From Geomonas agri (lineage in GTDB: Bacteria > Desulfobacterota > Desulfuromonadia > Geobacterales > Geobacteraceae): 64,000 bases of DNA. Below, one piece after another: positions 1 through 9,207 of the stretch. The position numbers and the translations under genes were made by a program. Position 1 is the stretch's first letter; each line of letters starts with the position of its first letter. Under the pieces are notes generated by a model, which did no database searches, had not been told where the DNA came from, and worked only from the letters and a program-made list of their open reading frames with translations. The stretch spans positions 682,001-746,000 of the forward strand of contig NZ_JAINZO010000002.1 of assembly GCF_020179605.1 (NCBI RefSeq), in the 5' to 3' direction.

Positions 1-2
1 CT

Positions 3-488
3 GCTCCGACCGTGGCGTTGACCAGGAACACGGAGACGCGGGTACTGTTCCGGGGCGCGAGCAGCGACTTCTTCGTGGTCTCCGGAAAACTGGTGCGTCA
101 TGACCCACAGGCTGCACTGGCGCTTTCCGCCGCCATGGTACGCGCACTCAACTGGATGCGTAAGAGCAACGCCAACTTGCAGCAGGCGGTGCTCTGGTCA
201 GAAGCGGACGGTGCGGCGCTTAACCCGCGTCAGAGGAAACTGACGCAAAGCCAGGTCATCGAGATCACACGTCGGGAGATCCTGGATGTCCCCGCGGCAC
301 CCGTTATCGTGCGACGCCCGGGATACCACCCCCTGAAGGAAGAATTCGATTTCCTCAAGCGGTTGGGGAAGCTCCCGCAGCAAGCGGACTACCACAGGGT
401 TGAGAGTGCCCTGGCTTATGATGGACTGCAGCAGGTGCTGAAGTCACCCCAGCGCTACCGGTTGGGGGAGTTCGAGTATCGTCCATGA
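3..488 (+). CDS. ABC-type solute-binding protein (NMT1/SsuA-like), C-terminal part, 5' end outside window
   Basis: The frame is open to the left edge, so the true start lies upstream; a GTG at 12 is only an internal candidate. The visible 160 or so residues have the look of the C-terminal lobe of periplasmic binding proteins of the nitrate/sulfonate/taurine class (a helix beginning DPQAALALSAAMVRAL, then the xxPxVIVRRPGYHPL stretch). The stop overlaps the start of the downstream sensor kinase by 4 bases, so the two are translationally coupled; a binding protein next to a sensor suggests that ligand binding feeds a signalling pathway, though this is inference. Ligand unknown. Confidence 0.6.
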   Translation, partial: APTVALTRNTETRVLFRGASSDFFVVSGKLVRHDPQAALALSAAMVRALNWMRKSNANLQQAVLWSEADGAALNPRQRKLTQSQVIEITRREILDVPAAPVIVRRPGYHPLKEEFDFLKRLGKLPQQADYHRVESALAYDGLQQVLKSPQRYRLGEFEYRP

Positions 489-3391
489 CGGCGCCGGCCA
501 GGAGACACGGCAGGCTGTCTGGTATCCGTGAACGCATCATCGCGTATTTCAGCGTGCTTTCGTTGCTGGGGTGCGGCGCACTGATCCTGGTACTGGTGTA
601 CGGCGCGCCATGGCTGGGGATCGAGGGGATCCACGGGCTGAAGGAGGCGGAGATCGTCCGCGCCCTGGAAAACGCTGCCGACCAAAAGAAGCAGTCTATC
701 CTCACCTGGCTCGCCTCGCGTCGAACCGAACTGGCAGTGTTGGCTAACTCCAGCGATTTTGTCGATGCGACCGCGGCCCTTCTGGACCAGGAGGCCGCGT
801 CCGCAGTCCCTCCACAAGACCGGGTCCGATTCCTCTGTCAGCACCTGATCACCCTCAAGGCCGCCGGCTCCGATGCCTATGACAGCGTGGCGTTGATAGC
901 GCCGAACGGGAAGGTTATCGCCGCGAGCGAGCCCGACGAGGTCGAGAGCAGCTACCGTTACGGCGAATTCCTGGACGCCGCCTTCGCCGTTGGGGCCGTA
1001 GAGCAGATCGGTACCGCCTGGCGCGACGGACACCCGGTGATACTGATTTCGCGGCAGGTCGTGATCCGGGACCGGACCGGCCGGGAAACAGGAGAGGTGC
1101 CGGCGGTTCTGGTCAGCGTGACCAGGCCGCAACAGAGCCTGGAGGCGTTGGCGCTGTTGCCCGGAGTCGCCGATGCCGAAGGCAACCAGATGATCCTGGT
1201 CGGACCGCAGGGGGAACTCCTCGCCTCGGTACCGGAACGCAAGCCGGAACTGGCGGCACGGGATCCGCTGCTGGCGACACTGACGCGGCAGGCGATGACC
1301 ATGACCGAGTCGGCGCGCCTGGAAACTTTAGGGGACGGCCGCCAGATACTCGCCGTGTACCGTTACGTACCCTTGGGAGCAGCGCAGGGGTGGGGGATCG
1401 CGGTGGCGATGGACCATGAAAAGGCCTTTTCGGCACTGGTCTCCACCAAGACCCGTGCCGCTCTGTTCGGCATGGCCATGATTGTCATCGCGCTGGGGCT
1501 GGTCGGCTGGGGGGGCGGACGGGTGGCTGGTCCGATCCGGGAGCTGAGGAATTCCGTGCTGGACCTGGAGCGCGGCAACCTGGCGGCGCGAACGGAAGCG
1601 AAGAGGGGGGCGCCGCAGGAAATCGCGGAACTTGCCACCGCCTTCAACAGCATGGCCAGACGGATCGAGGATTCGCACCAGGACCTGGAGAGGAAGGTCG
1701 CCGACCGGACCAGGGAACTGCGCCTGGAGAAAGAGAACGCGCGGCGCTACCTTGATCTGGCCGGGACGATGCTGATGCTTTTGGGGAGCGACGGCTGCAT
1801 CAGGATGATCAATAAGGCAGGGACGAAGCTCTTGGGCATGTCGGAAGGGGGACCGCTCGGGCTGGATTGGTTCGACAACTTCCTTCCCCATGAAGGGAAA
1901 AAGGAGATCCGCGAGGTTTTCAACGCCCTGATGCGCGGAGAACAGCAGCTCCTCGAGTTTTACGAAAACCACATCCTGACCCGTGACAAGGGGGAGCGGC
2001 TCATCTCCTGGCACAACATCCTGATGCGAGACGAGGACGGCACCATTCAGGGGGTGCTGTGCTCCGGGGAGGACGTTACCCTGAAGCGGCAGGCGGACCT
2101 GGAGCGCGGCGAACTGGAGCGGCAGCTGTTGCACACCCAGAAGCTGGAGAGCCTCGGGGTACTCGCCGGTGGCATCGCCCACGATTTCAACAACCTGCTC
2201 ATGGCCATCGGCGGCAATGTCGAACTGGTGCGCCACGTGCTGGAGCCGGACAGCCCGGCAATCAAGTACCTGGAGAACGCGCACCAGGCGACCAAGCGGG
2301 CGGGGGACCTGACCAGGCAGATGCTGGCTTACTCCGGGAAGGGTGGCTACAGCGTCAAACTGGTGGAGTTGAACCGGCTGGTGGGGGAAAACGTGGACCT
2401 GATGAAGGCGTCCCTGCGCAAAGGGGCAACCTTCACGGTACAGCTGGCGCCGGGGCTACCGCTGCTGGAGGCGGATCCCGGGCAGATACAGCAGGTGATC
2501 GTCAACCTGATTACCAACGCCATCGAAGCGGCGGGGGAGGGGGGGGCAATTACGGTGACCACGGCCCTGAGCGATTATGGCGTATCGCAACTGGTGCAGA
2601 GCCGCCTGGAGCTAAAGCCGCAGCCGGGGAGATTCCTTTCCATCGAGGTCGCGGACAACGGTTGCGGCATGGACCAGGCCACGCGCGATCGCATGTTTGA
2701 TCCTTTCTTTTCCACCAAGTTCACGGGGAGGGGGCTCGGGCTGTCAGCGGTACAGGGGATCGTCAGGGGGCACCGAGGCGCCATTTTCGTCGCGAGCGAG
2801 CCCGGAGCCGGAACCAGAGTGCAGGTGCTTTTCCCGCTCGCTGCACAAAATAACGACCGCACCGGGGACGTGATGCAGTCGGAGCCGGTCAGGTCGGTCG
2901 CAAGGGAGACGGTACTGGAACGTGCAGCGGCCAAGCAGGGGGATGCAAGGGAGTTACAACTGGCCGACGCGGCAGCGGCCGCCGTGGCCGAAGAGCGAGA
3001 GCCTGAGGGAGCTGCCACGGGGATGGTACTGATCGTGGATGACGAGGAGATGGTGCGCCTGGTATGTCGGGCCATGCTAAGGGGGCTGGGCTATCGGACC
3101 ATGGTGGCCTCGGATGGCCCGGAGGCCGTGGCGCTTTTCCGCGAGCATGCTGACGAGATCGGGGTGGTGATCATGGACCTCTCCATGCCCCAGATGGACG
3201 GCATGACCGCCGCCGAGCACCTTCGCAGCATCCGGCCCGATGTGCGCATCGTCCTCTCCAGCGGTTTCAGCGCGGCGGAAGAGGCGAGGCGCCTGTCTGG
3301 ACACCAGGGCGCGCAGTTCATCCAGAAACCGTACGACCTGGTGTCACTGAAACAGGTGCTGGGCCAGGTCGACCCTGACCCGTCATCTTGA
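485..3391 (+). CDS. Hybrid sensor histidine kinase with Cache-like sensor, HAMP, PAS and C-terminal receiver
   Basis: A 968-residue membrane kinase. A first membrane helix lies near residues 20-42, then a periplasmic region of about 270 residues (Cache-like), a second helix near 325-348, HAMP, a PAS domain around 415-530, and a dimerisation/phosphoacceptor helix with the motif GGIAHDFNNLL, where His566 is the predicted phosphoacceptor. The ATPase domain shows the N box (NLITNAIEAA), ADNGCGM and GRGLGLS. A receiver domain at the C terminus carries DDE and the phosphoacceptor Asp898 (VIMDLSMP). No DNA-binding output is present, so the phosphoryl group probably passes to another protein. It starts inside the stop of the solute-binding gene (ATGA overlap). 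Confidence 0.93.
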   Translation: MTAPARRHGRLSGIRERIIAYFSVLSLLGCGALILVLVYGAPWLGIEGIHGLKEAEIVRALENAADQKKQSILTWLASRRTELAVLANSSDFVDATAALLDQEAASAVPPQDRVRFLCQHLITLKAAGSDAYDSVALIAPNGKVIAASEPDEVESSYRYGEFLDAAFAVGAVEQIGTAWRDGHPVILISRQVVIRDRTGRETGEVPAVLVSVTRPQQSLEALALLPGVADAEGNQMILVGPQGELLASVPERKPELAARDPLLATLTRQAMTMTESARLETLGDGRQILAVYRYVPLGAAQGWGIAVAMDHEKAFSALVSTKTRAALFGMAMIVIALGLVGWGGGRVAGPIRELRNSVLDLERGNLAARTEAKRGAPQEIAELATAFNSMARRIEDSHQDLERKVADRTRELRLEKENARRYLDLAGTMLMLLGSDGCIRMINKAGTKLLGMSEGGPLGLDWFDNFLPHEGKKEIREVFNALMRGEQQLLEFYENHILTRDKGERLISWHNILMRDEDGTIQGVLCSGEDVTLKRQADLERGELERQLLHTQKLESLGVLAGGIAHDFNNLLMAIGGNVELVRHVLEPDSPAIKYLENAHQATKRAGDLTRQMLAYSGKGGYSVKLVELNRLVGENVDLMKASLRKGATFTVQLAPGLPLLEADPGQIQQVIVNLITNAIEAAGEGGAITVTTALSDYGVSQLVQSRLELKPQPGRFLSIEVADNGCGMDQATRDRMFDPFFSTKFTGRGLGLSAVQGIVRGHRGAIFVASEPGAGTRVQVLFPLAAQNNDRTGDVMQSEPVRSVARETVLERAAAKQGDARELQLADAAAAAVAEEREPEGAATGMVLIVDDEEMVRLVCRAMLRGLGYRTMVASDGPEAVALFREHADEIGVVIMDLSMPQMDGMTAAEHLRSIRPDVRIVLSSGFSAAEEARRLSGHQGAQFIQKPYDLVSLKQVLGQVDPDPSS

Positions 3392-3416
3392 ACCTCACAT
3401 CACCTGTGTCCCGCCC

Positions 3417-4460
3417 TTACTTGAGCTGAGGGTGGGGTGTCTCATCGGAACCGGCGGGCAGCAGCGGGTAGGAAAGCCTCGGTTGCCTGCCGGTCAACGT
3501 CTTCAGAAAAGCCACCGTATCTGCCACTTCGCCGTCCTTCAGCTTCACCCCCAGTTGAGCCGAACCCATAACCGTAACTGCATCGTGGAGCGTCCAGACC
3601 TTCCCCGAATGGAAATAGGGCTGGGTTACGGCAACGTTGCGCAGCGAAGGGGCCTTGAAGACGTAGCGGTCACTTTCGGTATTGGTGACCATGAAGCGGC
3701 CGGTATCACCGGCGGGGCGGATTTCGGTAGTCGGGGTCTCCCTGACGCCGAAGGGGTAGTAGTTGGCGCCGCCTACGTTGGTACCGGCATGGCACGGGGC
3801 GCACCCCTTGTCCATGAAGATACGCAGCCCCCGTTTTTCTTTGGCGTTGAGGGCGGCCGCGTCACCCTTGAGGAATCGGTCAAACGGCGAGTTCGGGGTG
3901 AGCAAGGTCGCCTCGAAGATCTCGATGGCTTTGGCCATATTGTCGAAAGTAATGGGGTCGGTGGCCCGGGGGAAGGCGGCCTTGAACAGCGGCGCGTAGC
4001 CCGGAATGCTTTTCAGGGTCTTCACCACCAGTTCCGGGTTGCTGTTCATCTCTACCGCTGCCTGCACCGGCCCCTTGGCCTGGGTTTGCAGGTCCTTGGC
4101 ACGGCCGTCCCAGAATTGCGCCGCGTCGAACACGGCGTTGAAGACGGTGGGGGAGTTGCGCGGCCCTTTCTGCCAGCCATGTCCCGTCGATGTTTCCTGG
4201 AGGTCGGCTCCGGCCAATCCGACGTTGTGGCAGGTGTTGCAGCTGATCAGTTGCGACGAGGAAAGCCGGGGATCGAAAAACAGCTTGGCGCCCAGTTCGA
4301 GCTTGGCTGCAGTGGCGGGATTCCCCTTGAGAGATGGGGCCTTGGTCGGGATCGGCTTGAACAACTTGTTGGCGCGCGACATCAGGTCATCCGCAGCGTA
4401 TGCTGACAGGCAGAGACTGAGGCAGAGCGGCACTAACAGCGACAAAAGTATCCTTTTCAT
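3417..4460 (-). CDS. macA: Di-heme cytochrome c peroxidase, MacA/CcpA type
   Basis: A 347-residue secreted protein with a cleavable signal peptide (residues 1-22, ending AYA). Two c-type heme sites are visible: C74-x2-C77-H78 (CNTCH) and C220-x2-C223-H224 (CAPCH). The order and spacing, with the low-potential peroxidatic heme first, match bacterial di-heme peroxidases, which reduce H2O2 in the periplasm with electrons from c-type cytochromes. In Geobacter the homologue MacA has also been placed in electron transfer to outer cytochromes. It converges on the sensor kinase with a 25-base gap. The symbol rests on family resemblance, and CcpA-type paralogues cannot be separated from MacA here. Confidence 0.88.
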   Translation of the reverse strand: MKRILLSLLVPLCLSLCLSAYAADDLMSRANKLFKPIPTKAPSLKGNPATAAKLELGAKLFFDPRLSSSQLISCNTCHNVGLAGADLQETSTGHGWQKGPRNSPTVFNAVFDAAQFWDGRAKDLQTQAKGPVQAAVEMNSNPELVVKTLKSIPGYAPLFKAAFPRATDPITFDNMAKAIEIFEATLLTPNSPFDRFLKGDAAALNAKEKRGLRIFMDKGCAPCHAGTNVGGANYYPFGVRETPTTEIRPAGDTGRFMVTNTESDRYVFKAPSLRNVAVTQPYFHSGKVWTLHDAVTVMGSAQLGVKLKDGEVADTVAFLKTLTGRQPRLSYPLLPAGSDETPHPQLK

Positions 4461-4578
4461 GTGGCCTCCTCGTTACTGGTAGAGTGGCAAACTATAAAAA
4501 GGTACTTTCGGAACGGGTATTGTCAACTCCCAGCCGCCCTCATCCACCCCTCTGAGGAGATGGGAGAATGGCTATAAG

Positions 4579-4605
4579 AAAAGGGGGGCCTTGCGCCCCC
4601 CCTTC
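4579..4605 (-). terminator. Intrinsic terminator of the nfn operon
   Basis: A G/C-only hairpin (about eight G:C pairs around CTTG) is followed, read on the minus strand, by a T-rich tract CCCCTTTTCTTAT. It sits 25 bases past the stop of the glutamate-synthase-like gene and before the divergent macA promoter region. Confidence 0.7.
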
Positions 4606-4629
4606 TGGTTCACGTCTTTTGCGTCTATA

Positions 4630-6039
4630 TCAGCGCTTAAGGTACTGGTCGATGGCGGCCGCGGCACGCTTGCCGTCGCCCATGGCCAGGATGACGGTCG
4701 CGCCGCCCCTGACGATGTCGCCGCCGGCGAAGACGCCGGGGATGCTGGTCTGCCCCTCGTCGTCGGCCACGACATTGCCCCACTTGTTCAGCTTGAGGTC
4801 CGGTGCGGTGGCGGTCAAAAGCGGGTTGGCGTTGGTGCCTACCGCGTTGATCACGATACCGGCAGGGATGTCAAACTCCGACCCGGCGATCGGCTGCGGG
4901 CGGCGGCGCCCGGAATCATCGGCCGGCCCCAACTCCATCTTCTGGCAGCGCAGCGCCTTGACCCAGCCGTCCTCGGTGCCGATGATGGCGAGGGGGGCGG
5001 TCAGCATGATGAATTCGACCCCTTCCTCCTTGGCGTGCTTGATCTCCTCGATCCTAGCCGGCATCTCGGCCTCGCCGCGGCGGTAGATGATCATGGCGCG
5101 CTTGGCGCCCAGCCTGCGTGCGGTCCTGACGCAGTCCATGGCGGTGTTGCCGCCGCCGATGACGGCGACCTCGTCACGTTGCAGAATCGGCGTTGCGCTG
5201 TCCTCCCTGCGCCCAGCCTCCATCAGGTTGACGCGGGTGAGGAATTCGTTGGCGGCATAGACACCTTTCAGGTTCTCGCCCGGAATGTTGAGCATGGTCG
5301 GCAGACCTGCACCGTTGGCGATGAAGACGGCATCAAAATCCTCGGTCAGCTCGGCGACGGTCAGGGTCTTGCCGATGATGACGTTGCACTCGATGGTGAC
5401 GCCCAGGTCGGCCAGCACGGCAACTTCACGGTCGATGATCTCCTTGGGGAGACGGAACTCCGGGATGCCGTAGCGGAGCACGCCGCCGGTGTCATGCAGT
5501 GCCTCGAAGATGGTGACCTGGTGGCCCATGCGGGCCAGTTCGCCCGCCGCGGTGAGTCCGGCGGGGCCGCAACCGACCACGGCCACGGTTTTGCCGGTCG
5601 GCTCGGGCTTCGCCTCCTTGAGCAGGCGGTCCGGGTGCAGCATGGCCCAGTCGGCCACGTAACGCTCCAGGTAGCCAATGGCCACCGCGTCGCCTTTCTT
5701 GCCGCGCACGCAAAGCGCCTCGCACTGGGTTTCCTGGGGGCAGACCCTGCCGCAGACCGCGGGAAGGGCGTTGTCGCCGCGCAGGATCTGGGCTGCCTTG
5801 GGCAGATTATCGCAGGCCAGCGCATCGATGAATTCCGGGATGGAAACGCCGACCGGGCAGCCGGCGACGCAGTTCCTGGTCTTGCACTGCAGGCAGCGCT
5901 GCGCCTCGGAAAGCGCCTGGTCTGCGGAAAGCCCCAGGTTCACCTCCTCGAAATTGGTACTCCGCTCATCCGCCGGCAGTTCCGGCATGTGAACCCTGTC
6001 TATAGTCATCCTCTCTTTGGGGGACAGGTCGTTGCTCAC
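4630..6039 (-). CDS. nfnB: NADPH-dependent glutamate synthase-like / Nfn large subunit (SudA, NfnB)
   Basis: A 469-residue flavoprotein of the GltD/NfnL family. The N-terminal cluster-binding region has CLQCKTRNCVAGCP and CGRVCPQETQC. Two Rossmann motifs follow: VAVVGCGPAGLTAAG for FAD and VAVIGGGNTAMD for NADPH. The upstream partner (4-bp overlap) is an FAD/NAD-binding 2Fe-2S subunit, which is the arrangement of NfnAB, the bifurcating ferredoxin:NADP+ transhydrogenase of anaerobes. Older annotation calls these pairs sulfide dehydrogenase or gltA/gltB-like. No glutamine amidotransferase subunit is nearby, which favours Nfn over a true glutamate synthase. Confidence 0.85.
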   Translation of the reverse strand: MSNDLSPKERMTIDRVHMPELPADERSTNFEEVNLGLSADQALSEAQRCLQCKTRNCVAGCPVGVSIPEFIDALACDNLPKAAQILRGDNALPAVCGRVCPQETQCEALCVRGKKGDAVAIGYLERYVADWAMLHPDRLLKEAKPEPTGKTVAVVGCGPAGLTAAGELARMGHQVTIFEALHDTGGVLRYGIPEFRLPKEIIDREVAVLADLGVTIECNVIIGKTLTVAELTEDFDAVFIANGAGLPTMLNIPGENLKGVYAANEFLTRVNLMEAGRREDSATPILQRDEVAVIGGGNTAMDCVRTARRLGAKRAMIIYRRGEAEMPARIEEIKHAKEEGVEFIMLTAPLAIIGTEDGWVKALRCQKMELGPADDSGRRRPQPIAGSEFDIPAGIVINAVGTNANPLLTATAPDLKLNKWGNVVADDEGQTSIPGVFAGGDIVRGGATVILAMGDGKRAAAAIDQYLKR

Positions 6040-6887
6040 TTTGCTACCTCCTTAGCCAGTTTGCAGCACTCGGCCGCGTGCGCCTCTTCCTTGCGATAGC
6101 TGGTGAGGCGATCGGAAAGGCCGTCGAAGTCCACCAGGTGCGCGTCGAACTCCGGACCGTCCACGCAGGCGAACTTGGTCTCGGTGCCGACCTGGACCCG
6201 GCAGCCGCCGCACATCCCGGTGCCGTCGATCATGATCGGGTTGAGACTCACGATAGTCTCGATGCCCGGCTCCCGAGTCAGGTTGGACACCGCCTTCATC
6301 ATGGGCACCGGGCCCACGGCGAAGACCGCCTGCGGCGCGCGGGCTGGATCGGCGATCATCTCGGAAAGGGGACCGGTGACGAAGCCCTTGTAGCCCAGGC
6401 TGCCGTCCTCGGTGGTGATCAAGAGGTTCTTGGAGAGTGCACCCAGCTCGTCCGCCAGGATGACGTAGCGCTCCGAGCGCCCGCCGATGATGGTGGTGAT
6501 CTCGTTGCCGGCTTCGGCAAGCGCCTTCACCAGCGGGAACAGAACGGCCGTGCCGACGCCCCCCCCGACACAGGCGACCCGGCCCCAGTTGGTGATGTGG
6601 GTCTCCTTGCCCAGGGGGCCGGCCACGTCACGAATGAAGCCGCCGGCCGGGGTGGCGACGATCTTTCGAGTCGAGGCGCCGATGGCCTGTATGAACAGGG
6701 TGATGGTCCCGGCGGTCGGGTCTGCGTCGCCGATGGTCAGCGGGATCCGTTCTTCGCCTTGATCCAGCCTGACCATGACGAACTGTCCCGCCTTCCTGGC
6801 CTTGGCGATCCGGGGAGCGACCAACACCATCTTGTGGAGGTTTTCCGCGAGAATCTCGTTGCTTACAACTTCGAACATTGGGGTCAC
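6036..6887 (-). CDS. nfnA: Nfn small subunit, FAD/NAD-binding 2Fe-2S oxidoreductase
   Basis: A 283-residue ferredoxin-NADP reductase-like protein. The N-terminal beta barrel for FAD is followed by an NAD-binding lobe starting VACVGGGVGTAVLFPLVKAL, and a C-terminal 2Fe-2S site around CGGCRVQVG with a further Cys in FACVDGPEFDAHLVDF. It has the same fold as dihydroorotate dehydrogenase electron-transfer subunits, but its place directly upstream of, and overlapping, the GltD-like gene marks it as NfnA/SudB. In the complex it would carry the NAD(H) site and the second flavin. The start ATG is preceded by AAAAAGGTGACCCC on the minus strand. Confidence 0.85.
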   Translation of the reverse strand: MTPMFEVVSNEILAENLHKMVLVAPRIAKARKAGQFVMVRLDQGEERIPLTIGDADPTAGTITLFIQAIGASTRKIVATPAGGFIRDVAGPLGKETHITNWGRVACVGGGVGTAVLFPLVKALAEAGNEITTIIGGRSERYVILADELGALSKNLLITTEDGSLGYKGFVTGPLSEMIADPARAPQAVFAVGPVPMMKAVSNLTREPGIETIVSLNPIMIDGTGMCGGCRVQVGTETKFACVDGPEFDAHLVDFDGLSDRLTSYRKEEAHAAECCKLAKEVAK

Positions 6888-7039
6888 CTTTTTGGGAGGG
6901 GATGTGTTGCAGCTGTTTTAGCGTAGTGAATACGATATCAGCAGCAAGGGGGAGAGGGCAAGGAAGTATACGGAGAGGCAGGGGTAATGAGCAAATGACA
7001 ATGGAGAATTGACAATGGTGAGTGGGGGAGGTGCTGGTT

Positions 7040-7135
7040 TTATACCCCCGGAGGGAGAGGGGGAGTTCGCTTGAGCCGGAGGTTAGGTTGAGCCGGGGGA
7101 GACTCCCGCCCCCGGAGGGGGAGGGCGGGGGAGAG
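7040..7135. repeat. GC-rich REP-like intergenic repeats
   Basis: The 250-base gap between the exporter gene and nfnA contains two degenerate copies of the CCCCGGAGGGGGAGGG motif that recurs in many gaps of this window. I see no ORF or clear promoter in the gap. Confidence 0.6.
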
Positions 7136-7137
7136 GG

Positions 7138-8013
7138 CTAGGCCTTTACTTTATACGTCGCGCAGATGATCCCGGCGAAGATGAGGACGATGCCAGCAAC
7201 GTGGAAGGACTGCAGCCGCTCGCCCAGGAAGGCGACCGCCATGATGGTGCTGAAGGCGGGCATCAGGTGCACGAACTGCCCCCCGACGTGCGGGCCGACC
7301 ACGCGCAGACCGTGGTTCCAGGCGGTAAAGGCGACCACGGAGGCGAGGACGCCGACGTACAGGACGCTGAGGATGGTGGGGAGGTTCCAGGTCATCAGGT
7401 GCCCCTGGGAGATCTCGTAGCCGTAGAACGGGATCAAAAGCACAAGGCCGCACACCGTCATGGAGAAGAGGAACACGAACGGATTCAGCCCCTGAGGGTA
7501 GCGCTTGATGGCTACGGAGTAGAGGCCCCAGGCGATGGCGGCGAGGAGCACCAGCAGGTCCCCACGGTTAAAGCTGAGCGTGAGGATGCGCGTCGGGTCA
7601 CCGCGAAGGATGATGGCGGCAACGCCTATGAGTGATAGCGCGATGCCCGCGTGCTGGCGCAGCATGACCCGCTGCCCGTAAAAGATCCGGGCGAACATGA
7701 TGATGAAGATGGGGATGGCCGAGTTGACCAGGGCTGCGTTGATGGCCGTGGTCCAGTGCATCGCCGTGTAGATCAGGAAGTTAAACAGGGTGACGCCGAA
7801 GAGGCCGGAGATCCCGACCAGCGGTAGGTTGGCGCGCACGATGGGCCACTGCTCGCGCAGGCGCGGCAGCACCACCGGGAGGAGCACGATAAGCGCCACC
7901 ACCCAGCGCCAGAAGACGAAGCCGGCGGGGGGGATCACGTTGTTCATGGCCCGACTGATCACGAAGTTCCCGGACCAGATCAGGGCGCTCAGGGTAAGGA
8001 GGAGGTACGGCAT
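7138..8013 (-). CDS. EamA/DMT-family transporter
   Basis: A 291-residue protein made almost entirely of hydrophobic helices, about ten, in two similar halves as expected for the drug/metabolite transporter superfamily (two EamA repeats, the second beginning near residue 150 at GDLLVLLAAIAWGLYSVAIKR). Conserved features include ALIWSGNFVISRA near the N terminus and FLGERLQSFHVAGIVLIFAGI at the end of the second repeat. Such proteins usually export amino acids or small metabolites; the substrate cannot be read from the sequence. It stands alone, flanked on both sides by repeats. Confidence 0.85.
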   Translation of the reverse strand: MPYLLLTLSALIWSGNFVISRAMNNVIPPAGFVFWRWVVALIVLLPVVLPRLREQWPIVRANLPLVGISGLFGVTLFNFLIYTAMHWTTAINAALVNSAIPIFIIMFARIFYGQRVMLRQHAGIALSLIGVAAIILRGDPTRILTLSFNRGDLLVLLAAIAWGLYSVAIKRYPQGLNPFVFLFSMTVCGLVLLIPFYGYEISQGHLMTWNLPTILSVLYVGVLASVVAFTAWNHGLRVVGPHVGGQFVHLMPAFSTIMAVAFLGERLQSFHVAGIVLIFAGIICATYKVKA

Positions 8014-8058
8014 GCGATACCTGCGATGGCGAAGATTTCGTCCACTCCCCCTCGCCCT

Positions 8059-8114
8059 CGAACCTCCGCGCTAAGCGCTATGGTCCGTAAATCGGGAGAG
8101 GGCCGGGGTGAGGG
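8059..8114. repeat. Two adjacent REP-like units upstream of the exporter gene
   Basis: Positions 8059-8087 (starting CGAACCTCCGCGCTAAGCGC) match, in inverted orientation, a unit at 25575-25604. Directly after comes GGGAGAGGGCCGGGGTGAGG (from 8094), a member of the commonest repeat family here. Confidence 0.7.
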
Positions 8115-8165
8115 CGGCGCCAAAGGCGAAAGACTCTCTCATTTTGAGGACTTGGTCAAGCAAAT

Positions 8166-8245
8166 TGAACAGGGATAAAAGGGATAAAGGCGGATAAAAA
8201 ACAAAACCCTCCCCCGGAGGGGGAGGGCAGGGGAGGGGGGAGGCG
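8166..8245. repeat. AACAGGGATAAA repeat half plus GGAGGGGGAGGG unit
   Basis: From 8168 an AACAGGGATAAAAGGGATAA half-element appears, as at 9128 and 26862, followed from about 8206 by a CCCTCCCCCGGAGGGGGAGG unit. Both lie just past the 3' end of flxA. Confidence 0.65.
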
Positions 8246-8259
8246 GTGTAGGAAGGAAC

Positions 8260-9102
8260 TTAGAACTCCTGCGACATTGCCTTCACCTGGCGTGCGGTGA
8301 AGACGGGGCCGTCCTTGCAGACATAGACGTTGCCTACGTTGCAGCGGCCGCACTTGCCGACGCCGCACTTCATCCGGTTCTCCAGGGTCGTGTAGATGTT
8401 GTCGTCGGTGAAACCGAGACGCTCCAGGACCGGGAGGGTGAACTTGATCATGATCGGCGGCCCGCAGACCAGCGCGATGGTGTTCTCGGCGCTCGGTGCG
8501 GCTTCCTCCAGCACGGTCGGGACGAAACCGACCTTGCCGTCGAAATCCGGACCGGCACCGCCGGGGTCCACGCACTTCACCAGGCGCACGTCGCCGCGCT
8601 CCTGCCATTCCTTCAACTCGTGCTTGTAGACCAGGTCCGCCTCGGAGCGGGCGCCGTAGACGATGGTGATGTCCTTGAACTTGTCGCGCAGGTCGAGGCA
8701 GTTCCAGATCACTGTCCTAAGCGGCGGCAGGGCGATGCCTCCCGCGATGAAGACCAGGCTCTTGCCGTAGAACTCCTCGATCGGGAAGGAATTGCCGTAG
8801 GGGCCGCGCACGCCGACGGTGTCGCCGACCTCGAGCCTTCTCAAGGACTCGGTCACGCGGCCGACGCTCCTGAAGCAGCACTCGATGTACCCCTTGCGGG
8901 TCGGTGCCGAGGCGATACAGAAGGTCGATTCGCCGAAGCCGAAGGAGGAGTATTCGGCGAACTGGCCGGCGCGGAAGCTGAAGTTCTCCCGGACCTGCTC
9001 GTCCTGGAATACCAGGCGCAGGGTCCTGACGTCCGGCGTCTCGTCGACGATGGCTTCTATGGTGGCGAGGTTGGGGAGGTAGATGTTATCCGATTTGCAC
9101 AT
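8260..9102 (-). CDS. flxA: FlxA-like FAD/NAD-binding oxidoreductase of the Hdr-Flx complex
   Basis: A 280-residue ferredoxin-reductase-type protein: an FAD barrel with FRAGQFAEYSSFGFGE, an NAD lobe beginning VFIAGGIALPPLRTVIW, and a C-terminal iron-sulfur site CGVGKCGRCNVGNVYVCKDGP. The same architecture is found in HdrF/AsrB-like proteins and in FlxA of the flxABCD-hdrABC clusters of sulfate reducers and other anaerobes. It is the last gene of the leftward hdr-flx operon. In such complexes this subunit is thought to oxidise NADH and pass electrons to the bifurcating HdrA flavin. Gene naming is by context. Confidence 0.82.
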   Translation of the reverse strand: MCKSDNIYLPNLATIEAIVDETPDVRTLRLVFQDEQVRENFSFRAGQFAEYSSFGFGESTFCIASAPTRKGYIECCFRSVGRVTESLRRLEVGDTVGVRGPYGNSFPIEEFYGKSLVFIAGGIALPPLRTVIWNCLDLRDKFKDITIVYGARSEADLVYKHELKEWQERGDVRLVKCVDPGGAGPDFDGKVGFVPTVLEEAAPSAENTIALVCGPPIMIKFTLPVLERLGFTDDNIYTTLENRMKCGVGKCGRCNVGNVYVCKDGPVFTARQVKAMSQEF

Positions 9103-9127
9103 AGGCTTTGTCTCTCGTAAGGCGATT

Positions 9128-9203
9128 AACAGGGATAAAAGGGATGAAGGGGATAAAACCTCAGGCTTTTATTGTTATCCCTTTTATCCCCTTTATCCCT
9201 GTT
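9128..9203. repeat. Inverted repeat element, AACAGGGATAAA...TTTATCCCTGTT
   Basis: The two arms, each about 30 bases of AACAGGGATAAAAGGGAT(A/G)AAGGGGATAA type, face each other across a short centre. The element fills most of the 105-base gap between flxB and flxA. Related copies: a single arm at 8166 and a full inverted pair at 26862-26972. Confidence 0.8.
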
Positions 9204-9207
9204 CGTT

